64,000 bases of DNA, taken from positions 650,501 to 714,500 of the forward strand of contig NZ_CP029185.2 in NCBI RefSeq assembly GCF_003096015.2. The letters run 5' to 3'. Both the position numbers and the translations under genes were made by a program. The stretch comes from Limnobaculum parvum (GTDB lineage: Bacteria > Pseudomonadota > Gammaproteobacteria > Enterobacterales > Enterobacteriaceae). A model generated the notes under the pieces. That model was not told the origin of the DNA. It ran no database searches and saw nothing but the letters and a program-made list of their open reading frames with translations. Within the stretch, counting starts at the first letter, position 1, and each line of letters begins with the position of its first letter. Below, piece by piece: positions 53,757 through 62,457 of this stretch.

Positions 53757-53823
53757 TTCTTCTATATTTATAGGATAAAGTTATTTTATCCATCAATAAC
53801 CAATGAAAAATAGGACGAGTAGC

Positions 53824-54900
53824 ATGTCTAAAATTTTTGATTTCGTAAAACCAGGTGTTATCACTGGTGATGATGTTCAGAAAGTATTCAAAATTGCTAA
53901 AGAGAATAATTTCGCGTTACCTGCAGTTAACTGTGTAGGTACTGATTCTATCAACGCGGTTATTGAAGCAGCTGCAAAAGTTCGTGCTCCGGTCATTGTT
54001 CAGTTTTCTAATGGCGGCGCTCAGTTTATGGCCGGTAAAGGTATGAAACTGGAAGGTCAGGGCAATGCTATCGTTGGTGCAATCTCCGGTGCTAAGCATG
54101 TGCACTTAGTTGCTGAACATTATGGTGTGCCAGTGATCCTGCATACTGACCACTGTGCTAAAAAATTACTGCCATGGTTAGATGGCCTGTTAGATGCGGG
54201 TGAAAAAAACTTTGCAGAAACCGGCAAGCCTTTGTTCTCTTCTCATATGATCGACCTGTCAGAAGAGTCACTGGAAGAGAATATTGAGATTTGTAGTAAA
54301 TATCTAAAGCGTATGGCTAAGATTGGTATGACGCTGGAGATCGAACTGGGTTGTACCGGTGGTGAAGAAGACGGCGTTGATAACAGCCATCTGGATAACT
54401 CTGCGCTGTATACTCAACCAGAAGACGTGGATTATGCTTACGAAAAGCTGAATGCTATCAGTCCACGTTTCACGATTGCGGCTTCATTTGGTAACGTTCA
54501 TGGCGTTTATAAGCCAGGTAACGTACAACTGACGCCAAAAATTCTGCATAACTCTCAGGAATATGTTTCCAAGAAACATAACCTGCCACACAACAGTCTG
54601 GACTTTGTATTCCACGGCGGTTCTGGCTCCACCGCAGCGGAAATCAAAGAAGCAGTTAGTTATGGTGTAGTTAAAATGAATATCGATACCGACACCCAAT
54701 GGGCGACCTGGGAAGGTATTCTGGAATACTACAAGAAGAACGAAGGCTACCTGCAAGGCCAACTGGGCAACCCGGAAGGTGCCGATAAGCCAAACAAAAA
54801 ATACTATGATCCACGTGCGTGGTTGCGTGCTGCTCAGGTAACCATGATCGCTCGTTTAGAAAAAGCGTTCAAAGAACTGAACTGCGAAAACGTATTGTAA
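53824..54900 (+). CDS. fbaA: Class II fructose-bisphosphate aldolase
   Basis: This 358-residue zinc aldolase splits fructose 1,6-bisphosphate. Zinc ligands lie in L-H-T-D-H-C-A-K-K, E-I-E-L-G-C-T-G-G-E-E-D-G and F-G-N-V-H-G-V-Y, then H-G-G-S-G-S. The start M-S-K-I-F-D-F at 53824 follows the family and GGACGAG upstream. The pgk-fbaA order is as in E. coli. Confidence 0.98.
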   Translation: MSKIFDFVKPGVITGDDVQKVFKIAKENNFALPAVNCVGTDSINAVIEAAAKVRAPVIVQFSNGGAQFMAGKGMKLEGQGNAIVGAISGAKHVHLVAEHYGVPVILHTDHCAKKLLPWLDGLLDAGEKNFAETGKPLFSSHMIDLSEESLEENIEICSKYLKRMAKIGMTLEIELGCTGGEEDGVDNSHLDNSALYTQPEDVDYAYEKLNAISPRFTIAASFGNVHGVYKPGNVQLTPKILHNSQEYVSKKHNLPHNSLDFVFHGGSGSTAAEIKEAVSYGVVKMNIDTDTQWATWEGILEYYKKNEGYLQGQLGNPEGADKPNKKYYDPRAWLRAAQVTMIARLEKAFKELNCENVL

Positions 54901-54925
54901 TCGTTCTTGCTTGAAGCTGTTGGAA

Positions 54926-54951
54926 AACACCGGTTGGAAACAGCCGGTGTT
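54926..54951 (+). terminator. Terminator of fbaA
   Basis: Stem AACACCGG/CCGGTGTT followed by a run of T. Confidence 0.9.
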
Positions 54952-55106
54952 TTTTTATCACATCTATTTAAACCATCTCTGAATCGGACGCATCTGACTA
55001 TTAGCTTCACCTAATGGGTAATAAGAATTATCCATTTCTCATTATCCTCATCACTCGTTAGTCTATCGCCTGATGAAATCAGTGAAGAGTTAAAGTGAGG
55101 AATAAC

Positions 55107-55754
55107 GTGCTGGTAGCTTATTTTCAAGGGATTATTTTAGGGATGGCAATGATTCTGCCGATTGGGCCGCAGAATGCTTTTGTGCTATCGCAAGGGATTC
55201 GTCGTCAATATCCAGTGATGGTGGCGGCACTTTGTGCCATGAGCGATGCGGTTCTAATTTCTTTGGGCGTATTTGGTGGCGGGGCGTTATTGGCTCAGTC
55301 ACCAGTACTGTTGCAAGTGGTAACTTGGGCTGGAGTGATTTTCCTAGTGTGGTATGGATGGGGCGCTTTTCGCGAAGCGTTCAAACCAAATCCAGATACC
55401 TTTAGTATGGATAACCAGACGCTGCATACCCGCTACCGTATTATTGCCACTGTTTTGGCGGTCACTTGGTTAAACCCACACGTTTATCTGGATACCGTTG
55501 TGGTATTAGGTAGCCTAGGGGAACAGTTTGGTGATTTAAGACTGTGGTTTGTGATTGGCGCTGTAACGGCTTCAATTATTTGGTTTTTCTCGCTGGCATT
55601 GCTGGCGGTTTGGATGGCACCTTGGCTGCAAAAGAGCCAAGCTCAACGTGGAATCAATCTGGTTGTCGGCACGGTAATGTGGGTGATTGCTATACAGCTA
55701 GCCAGACATGCCCTTTCAGGTTTTCTTACCTCAACCAATATCCATCTTGGGTAA
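55107..55754 (+). CDS. argO: Arginine exporter ArgO (LysE family)
   Basis: This 215-residue inner-membrane amino-acid exporter has about six helices and the LysE-family opening M-I-L-P-I-G-P-Q-N-A-F-V-L-S-Q-G, then T-W-L-N-P-H-V-Y-L-D-T. The GTG start at 55107 has GAGG upstream and aligns with E. coli ArgO, and the earlier GTG at 55095 is less likely. Expression is expected to depend on ArgP, encoded two genes away. Confidence 0.93.
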   Translation: MLVAYFQGIILGMAMILPIGPQNAFVLSQGIRRQYPVMVAALCAMSDAVLISLGVFGGGALLAQSPVLLQVVTWAGVIFLVWYGWGAFREAFKPNPDTFSMDNQTLHTRYRIIATVLAVTWLNPHVYLDTVVVLGSLGEQFGDLRLWFVIGAVTASIIWFFSLALLAVWMAPWLQKSQAQRGINLVVGTVMWVIAIQLARHALSGFLTSTNIHLG

Positions 55755-55875
55755 ACGGAACGTCAGGATGTTGTAAATTCTGTTGCCATTGTTCAGGATA
55801 ATCCTATCATTGGTTCGGTTATACATTGATGGCACAGATTTTGTGCCATCAGGTTATGGTTTTTGAGGAGAGTTC

Positions 55876-56592
55876 ATGAAATTAAAAGCGCTAGCGATGG
55901 CGGCAGTGGTTGCCATGTTACCGATGACGATGCAGGCAGCAGAATTGCCGGATGGTCCGCATATTGTAACTTCAGGTACCGGAACCATCGAAGTTAAACC
56001 CGATATGGCAACGTTACTGATCGAGGTAAAAGTATCTGACAAAGATGCGGCGGTAGCGAAAAAGCAAAACGATGAGCGTGTTGCTAAATATATGGAGTTT
56101 CTGGAGAAAAACGGCATCGTCAAAGCTGATATTGATGCGGCTAATATTCAAACTCGGTTGGAATATAACTATCCAAACAGCAACGACAGCAGCAAAGTGG
56201 TAAAAGACTATGCGGCGGTTCGTCAGGTTAAGGTAACCGTTCGCCAACTGGATAAATTGAACACGCTGCTGGATGGCGCATTAAGCTCAGGTTTGAATGA
56301 GATCCGTGATATCACGCTGGGCGTAACTAAAGATGACACCTATCGTAATGATGTGCGCAAAAAAGCGGTTGAGAATGCAAAAATACAAGCCGAAGCGTTA
56401 GCAAAAGACTTTGGCGTGAAGCTGGGGCCGGTATTTAGCATTCGCTATCGCGCTGCTAACCCAATGCCTGTGCCGATGATGCGCGCTTATAAATCTGATG
56501 CTGTCTCTGCCAGCGGTATTGATGAAACATACCAACAGCAGAGCATCAGCTTTAACGATCAGGTTGACGTGGTATTTGATATCCAACGTTAA
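55876..56592 (+). CDS. yggE: SIMPL-domain periplasmic protein YggE
   Basis: This 238-residue protein has a signal peptide of about 22 residues (M-L-P-M-T-M-Q-A-A) and a SIMPL/DUF541 domain (E-L-P-D-G-P-H-I-V-T-S-G, then T-L-L-I-E-V-K-V, V-K-V-T-V-R-Q-L-D-K-L). E. coli YggE lowers oxidative stress effects, but the biochemistry is unclear. The position between argO and argP is as in E. coli. Confidence 0.93.
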   Translation: MKLKALAMAAVVAMLPMTMQAAELPDGPHIVTSGTGTIEVKPDMATLLIEVKVSDKDAAVAKKQNDERVAKYMEFLEKNGIVKADIDAANIQTRLEYNYPNSNDSSKVVKDYAAVRQVKVTVRQLDKLNTLLDGALSSGLNEIRDITLGVTKDDTYRNDVRKKAVENAKIQAEALAKDFGVKLGPVFSIRYRAANPMPVPMMRAYKSDAVSASGIDETYQQQSISFNDQVDVVFDIQR

Positions 56593-56599
56593 TCGCGGA

Positions 56600-57493
56600 T
56601 TAGATTTGTCTCAATACCTGACGCCCGTAACTTAACAGGGCGTCAGTCACTCCCCGCATAATCTTACTTTCTGGCGAGAAACGATGCCAGTAAAGCATCC
56701 GTCGTTGGCACAGGCCCGGCGTCAAATCCATCAACTCACCGTTAGCCAGTTCCCGTTCAATTTGCAGGTGTGGGATCATACAACAAGTCGTACCCTGTTT
56801 TGCTAACTGCACAAAGGCTTCTGAAGAGCTAACGATATGACAAGGTACGCTGCCCGGTGGCAAATCAAAGTTCTGCTGTAAAAAGGCCTGATGCATATCA
56901 TCCAGATGATCAAACGCCACGGCGGGCGCTTTAAGTAATGCCGTGCGAGTCACCCCATTAGGAAAATAGCGTTCCGCAAAGTCGGGTGATGCCACAAAGA
57001 TATAGTCCAATGCTCCTAACTGATCCACCAAACAGCGCGGCAGGGCCTGAGGCTGAATACTCACTGCACCAACCACTTCCCCTAAACGTAAACGTTCCTG
57101 AGTGCGAGTTTCGTCTTCAACCTGTAGGTTTAAACGAATCGGCGAGTCAGACAATACGGGTTTCAGCGCCGGTAATAGCCAAGTTGCCAAGCTATCGGCG
57201 TTAACGGCGAGGGAGAGCTGTAACGGTGAATCTGCGCTGCCTTCATCACTGAGCCATTCGTCTTCCAATAGCTCGACCTGATGCAATAGCGCCAGCAGCT
57301 TCTGCCCTTGCTCGGTTGGACGGGGGGGAACGGTACGGATGAGTAATGGTTGCCCATACAAGTATTCAAGTTGTTTAATGCGTTGAGATACGGCTGACTG
57401 CGTAATACATAACTTTTGTGCTGCACGTTCAAACCCGCGCTCACGGATAACGGCATCCAGCGCCTGAAGTACACGATAATCTGGGCGTTTCAT
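56600..57493 (-). CDS. argP: LysR-type regulator ArgP (IciA)
   Basis: This 297-residue LysR-family activator of argO (and lysine/arginine-related genes) senses Arg and Lys. The N-terminal winged helix is F-E-R-A-A-Q-K-L-C-I-T-Q-S-A-V-S-Q-R-I-K-Q-L. The effector domain is nearly the same as in E. coli (A-F-D-H-L-D-D-M-H-Q-A-F, G-T-T-C-C-M-I-P-H). The start M-K-R-P-D-Y-R at 57493 gives the usual length. Divergent from rpiA. Confidence 0.96.
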   Translation of the reverse strand: MKRPDYRVLQALDAVIRERGFERAAQKLCITQSAVSQRIKQLEYLYGQPLLIRTVPPRPTEQGQKLLALLHQVELLEDEWLSDEGSADSPLQLSLAVNADSLATWLLPALKPVLSDSPIRLNLQVEDETRTQERLRLGEVVGAVSIQPQALPRCLVDQLGALDYIFVASPDFAERYFPNGVTRTALLKAPAVAFDHLDDMHQAFLQQNFDLPPGSVPCHIVSSSEAFVQLAKQGTTCCMIPHLQIERELANGELMDLTPGLCQRRMLYWHRFSPESKIMRGVTDALLSYGRQVLRQI

Positions 57494-57642
57494 TCCTAAG
57501 TATTCTCCGTTTGAATCAAACCGTCTCTCTAACACTATGCCATACTTTTTTGATTGTCGTATGTTTCTGACAGGTTTAACTGTTTTGCCTCGTGGGTTAC
57601 TCTATAATAATCACATTTTCGACAACGTAGGTAGATTTCACT

Positions 57643-58302
57643 ATGACTCAAGATGAACTGAAAAAAGCAGTAGGTTGGGCAGCGCTAAAGTATGTGCGTC
57701 CTGGGACCATTGTCGGTGTAGGAACTGGCTCAACTGCTGCGCATTTCATTGATGCGTTAGGTTCAATAAAAGATCAAATCGAAGGGGCGGTTTCCAGCTC
57801 TAATGACTCAACGGCTAAACTGAAGAAGTTGGGAATCCAGATTTTTGACTGTAACGATGTGGACTCACTGGATATCTATGTTGATGGTGCCGATGAGATT
57901 AATGGTCATATGCAAATGATTAAGGGTGGCGGTGCGGCGCTGACCCGAGAGAAAATCATTGCGGCGATTTCTCGTCAATTTATCTGTATTGCGGACAGCT
58001 CTAAGCAGGTTGATATCTTGGGGGCCTTCCCTTTGCCAGTGGAAGTGATCCCTATGGCCAGAGCTTATGTTGCCAGAGAGTTGGTCAAACTGGGCGGTAT
58101 GCCAGAATATCGTCAGGGTGTAGTTACCGATAATGGCAATATCATTCTGGATGTACATAATCTGAGAATTATGGATGCGGTAGCGATGGAGAATAATATT
58201 AATAACATCGCGGGTGTGGTAACCGTCGGGCTATTTGCCAACCGTGGTGCCGATGTGGCGCTGATTGGTACACCTGATGGTGTGAAAGTGATCGAATCGT
58301 AA
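57643..58302 (+). CDS. rpiA: Ribose-5-phosphate isomerase A
   Basis: This 219-residue enzyme interconverts ribose 5-phosphate and ribulose 5-phosphate. Landmarks are G-V-G-T-G-S-T-A-A-H-F-I, Y-V-D-G-A-D-E-I-N and K-G-G-G-A-A-L-T-R-E-K-I. It supplies pentoses to the transketolase also in this window. It ends in a region with a perfect 11-bp hairpin (58314-58341) that lacks a T run. Confidence 0.97.
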   Translation: MTQDELKKAVGWAALKYVRPGTIVGVGTGSTAAHFIDALGSIKDQIEGAVSSSNDSTAKLKKLGIQIFDCNDVDSLDIYVDGADEINGHMQMIKGGGAALTREKIIAAISRQFICIADSSKQVDILGAFPLPVEVIPMARAYVARELVKLGGMPEYRQGVVTDNGNIILDVHNLRIMDAVAMENNINNIAGVVTVGLFANRGADVALIGTPDGVKVIES

Positions 58303-58388
58303 TGAGATCGCCTCGAATTTTATATAACCCTATAAAATTCGGGGAAATATTCAAAAATTATTACATATAATTAAAAAAATATTAATTT

Positions 58389-58404
58389 GGTGATATATAT
58401 CACA
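58389..58404 (+). promoter_or_regulatory. CRP-like site upstream of serA
   Basis: GGTGATATATATCACA matches the TGTGA-N6-TCACA consensus in all but the first base and is a 14-base palindrome at its core. It lies about 190 bases before serA. CRP control of serA is known in E. coli. The arrangement here is consistent but unproven. Confidence 0.65.
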
Positions 58405-58591
58405 CTTGGCATTTTTATAACGTTAACAAGCTGCCCGCCCCTATCTGGGGCAGAATAAACCACCTAAATTAAAACATTCACTTACGCCTTCTACTGATAT
58501 ATAAGCAATCGATTGTATTGCCGTAACTTCTATTTTTGATATGTTGGTTAGACAGGGTCTATATAATAATCACTAGGGCAAGGTTCAGCAG

Positions 58592-59824
58592 ATGGTAAAA
58601 GTATCGTTAGAAAAAGAGAGAATTAAGTTTCTCCTGGTGGAAGGTGTTCACCAAAGTACGGTTGATAATCTGCGTGCTGCGGGTTATACCAACATCGAGT
58701 ACCATAAAGGTGCATTAGACGATGAAGCGCTTAAAGTGGCAATTCGTGATGCACATTTTGTCGGTATTCGTTCCCGCACTCATTTAAGTGCAGACATTCT
58801 GGCAGCAGCAGAGAAACTGGTTGCCATAGGTTGTTTCTGTATCGGTACCAATCAGGTTGATCTGCATGCGGCAGCTAAACGTGGTATTCCTGTGTTTAAT
58901 GCGCCATTCTCCAATACTCGTTCCGTTGCAGAGATGGTGTTAGGGGAAATTCTACTGTTACTGCGCCGTATTCCTGAAGCTAACGCCAAGGCTCACCGCC
59001 GTGAGTGGTGTAAGCTAGCGGTAGGTTGTTTTGAGGCCCGTGGTAAAAACCTGGGGATCATCGGTTACGGCCACATCGGCACCCAACTGGGTATTCTAGC
59101 GGAATCTATCGGTATGAATGTGATGTTCTACGATATCGAGAACAAGCTACCGTTAGGGAATGCATCTCAGGTGCGTCATTTATCTGACCTGCTAAATATG
59201 AGTGATGTGGTGACGTTGCACGTACCGGAAACTGCCAGCACCAAGAATATGATGGGGCATAAAGAGCTGGCGCTGATGAAGCCGGGCGCAGTACTGATCA
59301 ATGCTTCACGGGGTACGGTGGTGGATATTCCAGCACTGTGCAGCGCATTGGAGAGTAATCATCTATCTGGCGCGGCGCTGGATGTATTTCCAACCGAGCC
59401 TGCAACCAATCAGGACCCGTTTGAATCACCATTAACCGCGTTTGATAATGTGCTGTTAACGCCGCATATTGGTGGTTCGACTCAGGAAGCTCAGGCTAAC
59501 ATTGGTACTGAAGTGGCCGGTAAGCTGGCAAAATATTCCGATAATGGCTCTACCCTTTCTGCGGTTAACTTCCCGGAAGTTTCCCTGCCGGCACCGAGTG
59601 AAAATGTTAGCCGCTTGCTGCATATTCACGAAAACCGTCCAGGGGTTCTGAATCAGATTAACCATATCTTTGCGGAAGAGGGCATTAACATTGCTGCTCA
59701 GTTCCTGCAAACCAATAACGATATTGGTTACGTGGTGATTGATGTGGAGACCGATCGTTCAGATGAAGCGTTGGAGCACATGAAATCGATTCAGGGCACT
59801 ATTCGTGCAAGATTGTTGTTCTGA
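58592..59824 (+). CDS. serA: D-3-phosphoglycerate dehydrogenase
   Basis: This 410-residue enzyme takes 3-phosphoglycerate from glycolysis into serine synthesis. The NAD-binding motif is G-I-I-G-Y-G-H-I-G-T-Q-L-G. Catalytic Arg/Glu/His regions are I-N-A-S-R-G-T-V-V-D-I-P and L-L-T-P-H-I-G-G-S-T. The C-terminal ACT domain (H-E-N-R-P-G-V-L) gives serine feedback inhibition. The length is that of E. coli SerA. Confidence 0.98.
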   Translation: MVKVSLEKERIKFLLVEGVHQSTVDNLRAAGYTNIEYHKGALDDEALKVAIRDAHFVGIRSRTHLSADILAAAEKLVAIGCFCIGTNQVDLHAAAKRGIPVFNAPFSNTRSVAEMVLGEILLLLRRIPEANAKAHRREWCKLAVGCFEARGKNLGIIGYGHIGTQLGILAESIGMNVMFYDIENKLPLGNASQVRHLSDLLNMSDVVTLHVPETASTKNMMGHKELALMKPGAVLINASRGTVVDIPALCSALESNHLSGAALDVFPTEPATNQDPFESPLTAFDNVLLTPHIGGSTQEAQANIGTEVAGKLAKYSDNGSTLSAVNFPEVSLPAPSENVSRLLHIHENRPGVLNQINHIFAEEGINIAAQFLQTNNDIGYVVIDVETDRSDEALEHMKSIQGTIRARLLF

Positions 59825-59842
59825 TAGCGATTGATGGTGAAG

Positions 59843-59864
59843 AAGGCGGCTAATCAGCCGCCTT
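59843..59864. terminator. Terminator between serA and ygfA
   Basis: Stem AAGGCGGCT/AGCCGCCTT, loop of four, then TTATTCTTT. It lies between convergent genes. Confidence 0.85.
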
Positions 59865-59884
59865 TATTCTTTCCGGCATAGAAT

Positions 59885-60472
59885 TTACCAATTCCAGTCG
59901 CGAGAAGGGGTAACAATTTCCGGTAGAGGGATATCCCAATCTTCATAGGGTAATGCGTCGACTTGCTGGCAATCGTGGGCAATCCCGATAGGATAGGAGC
60001 CGCTGTTACGCCAGTGTTTCAACGTTCGGTCATAGTAGCCACCGCCCATTCCTAAACGATTTCCCTGAGCATCAAAGGCAACCAGCGGAGTGATAATGAC
60101 ATCCAACTGTGACACGGGTAAAACTGATTGAACGTTAAGCCGAGGCTCTCGAATTCCAAAAGGGTGAGAAATCATCGGGGTTTCTGGGGTGTAGTGTAAA
60201 AACAGCAGATGACCAGGGCTAAAAGGATGAACAACCGGTAGGTAAAGAGACTTCTTTTGCAGCCAAAGCGCCTGAATCAATGGGTGAGTATCAATTTCGC
60301 CATCAAAAGAGAGAAACAAAGAGATATGCTGGGCCGTTTTGATTTTAGGATGATGGCACAGTTTTTGACACAATGTCTGAGCGGCTAAGTGCTGTTGTTC
60401 TTGCGTTAAACTATTGCGTAGTTGGCGTACTTTTCTTCTGAGGATTTGACGTGCAGAAATCTCAAAGGTCAT
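59885..60472 (-). CDS. ygfA: 5-formyltetrahydrofolate cyclo-ligase family protein
   Basis: This 195-residue enzyme converts 5-formyl-THF to 5,10-methenyl-THF with ATP. Landmarks are R-R-K-V-R-Q-L-R-N-S-L-T near the N-terminus, V-P-L-V-A-F-D (as T-P-L-V-A-F-D) and G-M-G-G-G-Y-Y-D-R-T-L. It lies directly downstream of the 6S RNA gene on the same strand, the conserved ssrS-ygfA arrangement, so it is probably co-transcribed from the ssrS promoter. Confidence 0.95.
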   Translation of the reverse strand: MTFEISARQILRRKVRQLRNSLTQEQQHLAAQTLCQKLCHHPKIKTAQHISLFLSFDGEIDTHPLIQALWLQKKSLYLPVVHPFSPGHLLFLHYTPETPMISHPFGIREPRLNVQSVLPVSQLDVIITPLVAFDAQGNRLGMGGGYYDRTLKHWRNSGSYPIGIAHDCQQVDALPYEDWDIPLPEIVTPSRDWNW

Positions 60473-60510
60473 ACCGGATACGCTTATATCAAAGGATGAA
60501 CAGAGAAGAG

Positions 60511-60693
60511 AGGACTCCGAGGTGCCGTCCCGGGCTGTAACCCTTGAACCCTTGGTTCAAGGTGAACGTGAATTTACAGCTATTAGGCTTCCCGGACGGA
60601 CCGGGCATGCACACAAATTGTAAGAATCCACATTCTGTTGGTTTGAAATATCGGCTCAGGGGACTGGCCCGATAACGCGCACCTCAGAGAATT
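60511..60693 (-). ncRNA. ssrS: 6S RNA
   Basis: On the minus strand this about 183-base stretch follows E. coli 6S RNA: 5' TTCTCTGAGGTG, then GGGCCAGTCCCCTGAGCC, then GATATTTCA and AGAATGTGG, later GGTCCGTCC, then TTCACCTTGAACCAAGGG, and the 3' CACCTCGGAG that pairs with the 5' end. 6S RNA mimics an open promoter and holds sigma70 RNA polymerase in stationary phase. The position between zapA and ygfA is the conserved one. The exact ends are estimated by pairing. Confidence 0.95.
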
Positions 60694-60796
60694 TTTTCAG
60701 AAACCGTACATGACGTTTTCTATTATTCTTGGTTAGTTAATATGTTTACCAACCACACATTAACTATAACAACATTTAGAAAAGAGTATATGGGAT

Positions 60797-61126
60797 TTAT
60801 TCAAATTTTGCACCCTGCCGTTTCGATATTAGATTCTGTTCGACCAAGGCTTGTTCAATTGTATGTTGTAACGTACGAATCCGTTCTTCCATATTTTTAG
60901 CATAATCATCGGTTTTATTTTTTTCCTGAGCCAGCTCATAGCTGATATTCAGCGCAGCAATGAAAACCAATTGTTCTGTATTGGTCACGCGAGTACGGAC
61001 CTTCAAGTCCTTTAGTCGTTGACTTAAGTCTTCCGCAGCCTTATTCAGAGCCTCTTTTTGCTCCGGCGGGCAGTTTACCCGTAACGATCTGCCGAAAATT
61101 TGTAAATCTACCGGTTGTGCTGACAT
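60797..61126 (-). CDS. zapA: Cell division protein ZapA
   Basis: This 109-residue FtsZ-ring bundling protein begins M-S-A-Q-P-V-D-L-Q-I-F-G-R-S-L-R-V and has a C-terminal coiled coil. The 61126 start follows the E. coli length. The 21 codons open before it are rejected. It is divergent from ygfB and upstream of ssrS on the same strand. Confidence 0.96.
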   Translation of the reverse strand: MSAQPVDLQIFGRSLRVNCPPEQKEALNKAAEDLSQRLKDLKVRTRVTNTEQLVFIAALNISYELAQEKNKTDDYAKNMEERIRTLQHTIEQALVEQNLISKRQGAKFE

Positions 61127-61424
61127 GTCACCTTCCTGCCGAATTTTGACCTGTGCTCTTTGTATGGAAAACCCAGAGGACCCAATCAACTAAGAGACGA
61201 ATAAATAAAACAGATATCACTAATCTAACAAACTACGGCCATTATACCAAACTATCGCTTTGTGTGGGGCGGTACCTTCAGACTATGATTAAACGATAGA
61301 TAATCACCCTTGGAAGACACGGGGATAAAGTACTTAAGATATATGCCTTTTATGGAATCGGATCTGCGGTTGATGGTAGCATAGTGTTAACTTATCTGAC
61401 CTTACCTATGGTGGTGAATCATTC

Positions 61425-62000
61425 ATGATGACCGAGAACACGCTTCCCTCTTATCAAACCCTGAATACAACGTTGGCACAGCATCATGTCGGGATGACTG
61501 CGGCAGAAATGCACGGCCTGATTAGTGGTTTATTGTGCGGTGGCAGCAATGATAGCAGTTGGACAGTAGTGGTCCATGATTTGACCAATGAAGGCATCGC
61601 GTTTGGTTATCCACTGAAGGATATGGTGACGCAATTATATGATGTGACCAAGCAGGATCTGGAAGATGAAGGTTTTGACTTCGACTTGCTATTGCCCGAT
61701 GACGAAAGCTCAGTTTTTGAACGTATTGATGCCTTGTCCGGTTGGGTTAACCACTTTTTGCTGGGGCTGGGAATGATGCAGCCTAAGTTAGCTCAGGTAA
61801 AAGGAGAAACCGGAGAAGCGATTGATGACCTGCGTAATATCGCTCAGTTGGGGTATGAAGAAGATGAAGACCAGGATGAGCTGGAGCGCTCGCTGGCAGA
61901 GATTCATGAGTATGTAAGAATGGCGGCGATGTTGTGTCATAACGAGTTTGTTGGGGTGGGGGTTCCGGTGCAGGGAGCTGGGAAGCCGACGCTGCATTGA
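61425..62000 (+). CDS. ygfB: UPF0149 family protein YgfB
   Basis: This 191-residue acidic cytoplasmic protein belongs to the YgfB/UPF0149 family: T-A-A-E-M-H-G-L-I-S-G-L-L-C-G-G, W-V-N-H-F-L-L-G-L-G and the acidic Q-L-G-Y-E-E-D-E-D-Q-D-E-L. It precedes pepP and ubiH as in E. coli. The role is poorly known. An ATG at 61428 is an equal start candidate. Confidence 0.93.
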   Translation: MMTENTLPSYQTLNTTLAQHHVGMTAAEMHGLISGLLCGGSNDSSWTVVVHDLTNEGIAFGYPLKDMVTQLYDVTKQDLEDEGFDFDLLLPDDESSVFERIDALSGWVNHFLLGLGMMQPKLAQVKGETGEAIDDLRNIAQLGYEEDEDQDELERSLAEIHEYVRMAAMLCHNEFVGVGVPVQGAGKPTLH

Positions 62001-62070
62001 TATTCTGATTTTTCTGAATGTCAGGCTCGGTGTAGGTTTCGCCGCCTTTGATGTAGTGCTTATCCCGGCA

Positions 62071-62141
62071 GCAGAGCCGCTCCCTACGTCGCTCCGCCTT
62101 GGCCAACATCCATATTGGCCGTGCTACTTTTTTATTGGCTG
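62071..62141. repeat. Dispersed intergenic hairpin repeat, copy 2
   Basis: Partner of 31109-31176. Here the central hairpin is GGCCAA, an 8-base loop, then TTGGCC. It lies between ygfB and pepP. A chance frame across it was not annotated. Confidence 0.7.
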
Positions 62142-62457
62142 AGGCAACATTCGGATGCTTTAACCTGAAGGGCAATATATAAAAAATAAATGCCTGAATG
62201 AATCACCTGACTAGGCAGTTAGCATTGCTAATCGTAGGGAGAGGCTGTCGTGGGGGGCTTCCGGCTGAGCACAACGGTGATATACGCCACATCGTTTTTA
62301 CGGCCGGAATATCTACCGAGGCAAATAGTAAACGATGTTAATCGGAGGGCTAGGCCGACGCCCTCCAAAGCTAAGTACAAACGGTCTTCCGGCTGGAATA
62401 TCCACAACAATTACATTAAGAATTTAATATCAACCTGAACGCGAAAGGACAGCCACT
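62142..62457. other. Remaining ygfB-pepP gap with palindromic segments
   Basis: No gene was seen. There is a 7-bp hairpin GGAGGGC/GCCCTCC at 62344-62366. CTTCCGGCTG occurs twice (near 62259 and 62386), and CGGCCGGAATAT near 62302 is related to CCGGCTGGAATAT near 62389. These look like decayed intergenic repeat units. The pepP promoter must also be here. Confidence 0.5.

Noticed and set aside
58314..58341. Hairpin after rpiA as an intrinsic terminator
   Set aside because: The 11-bp AT-rich stem is perfect but no T run follows, so I only mention it with rpiA.
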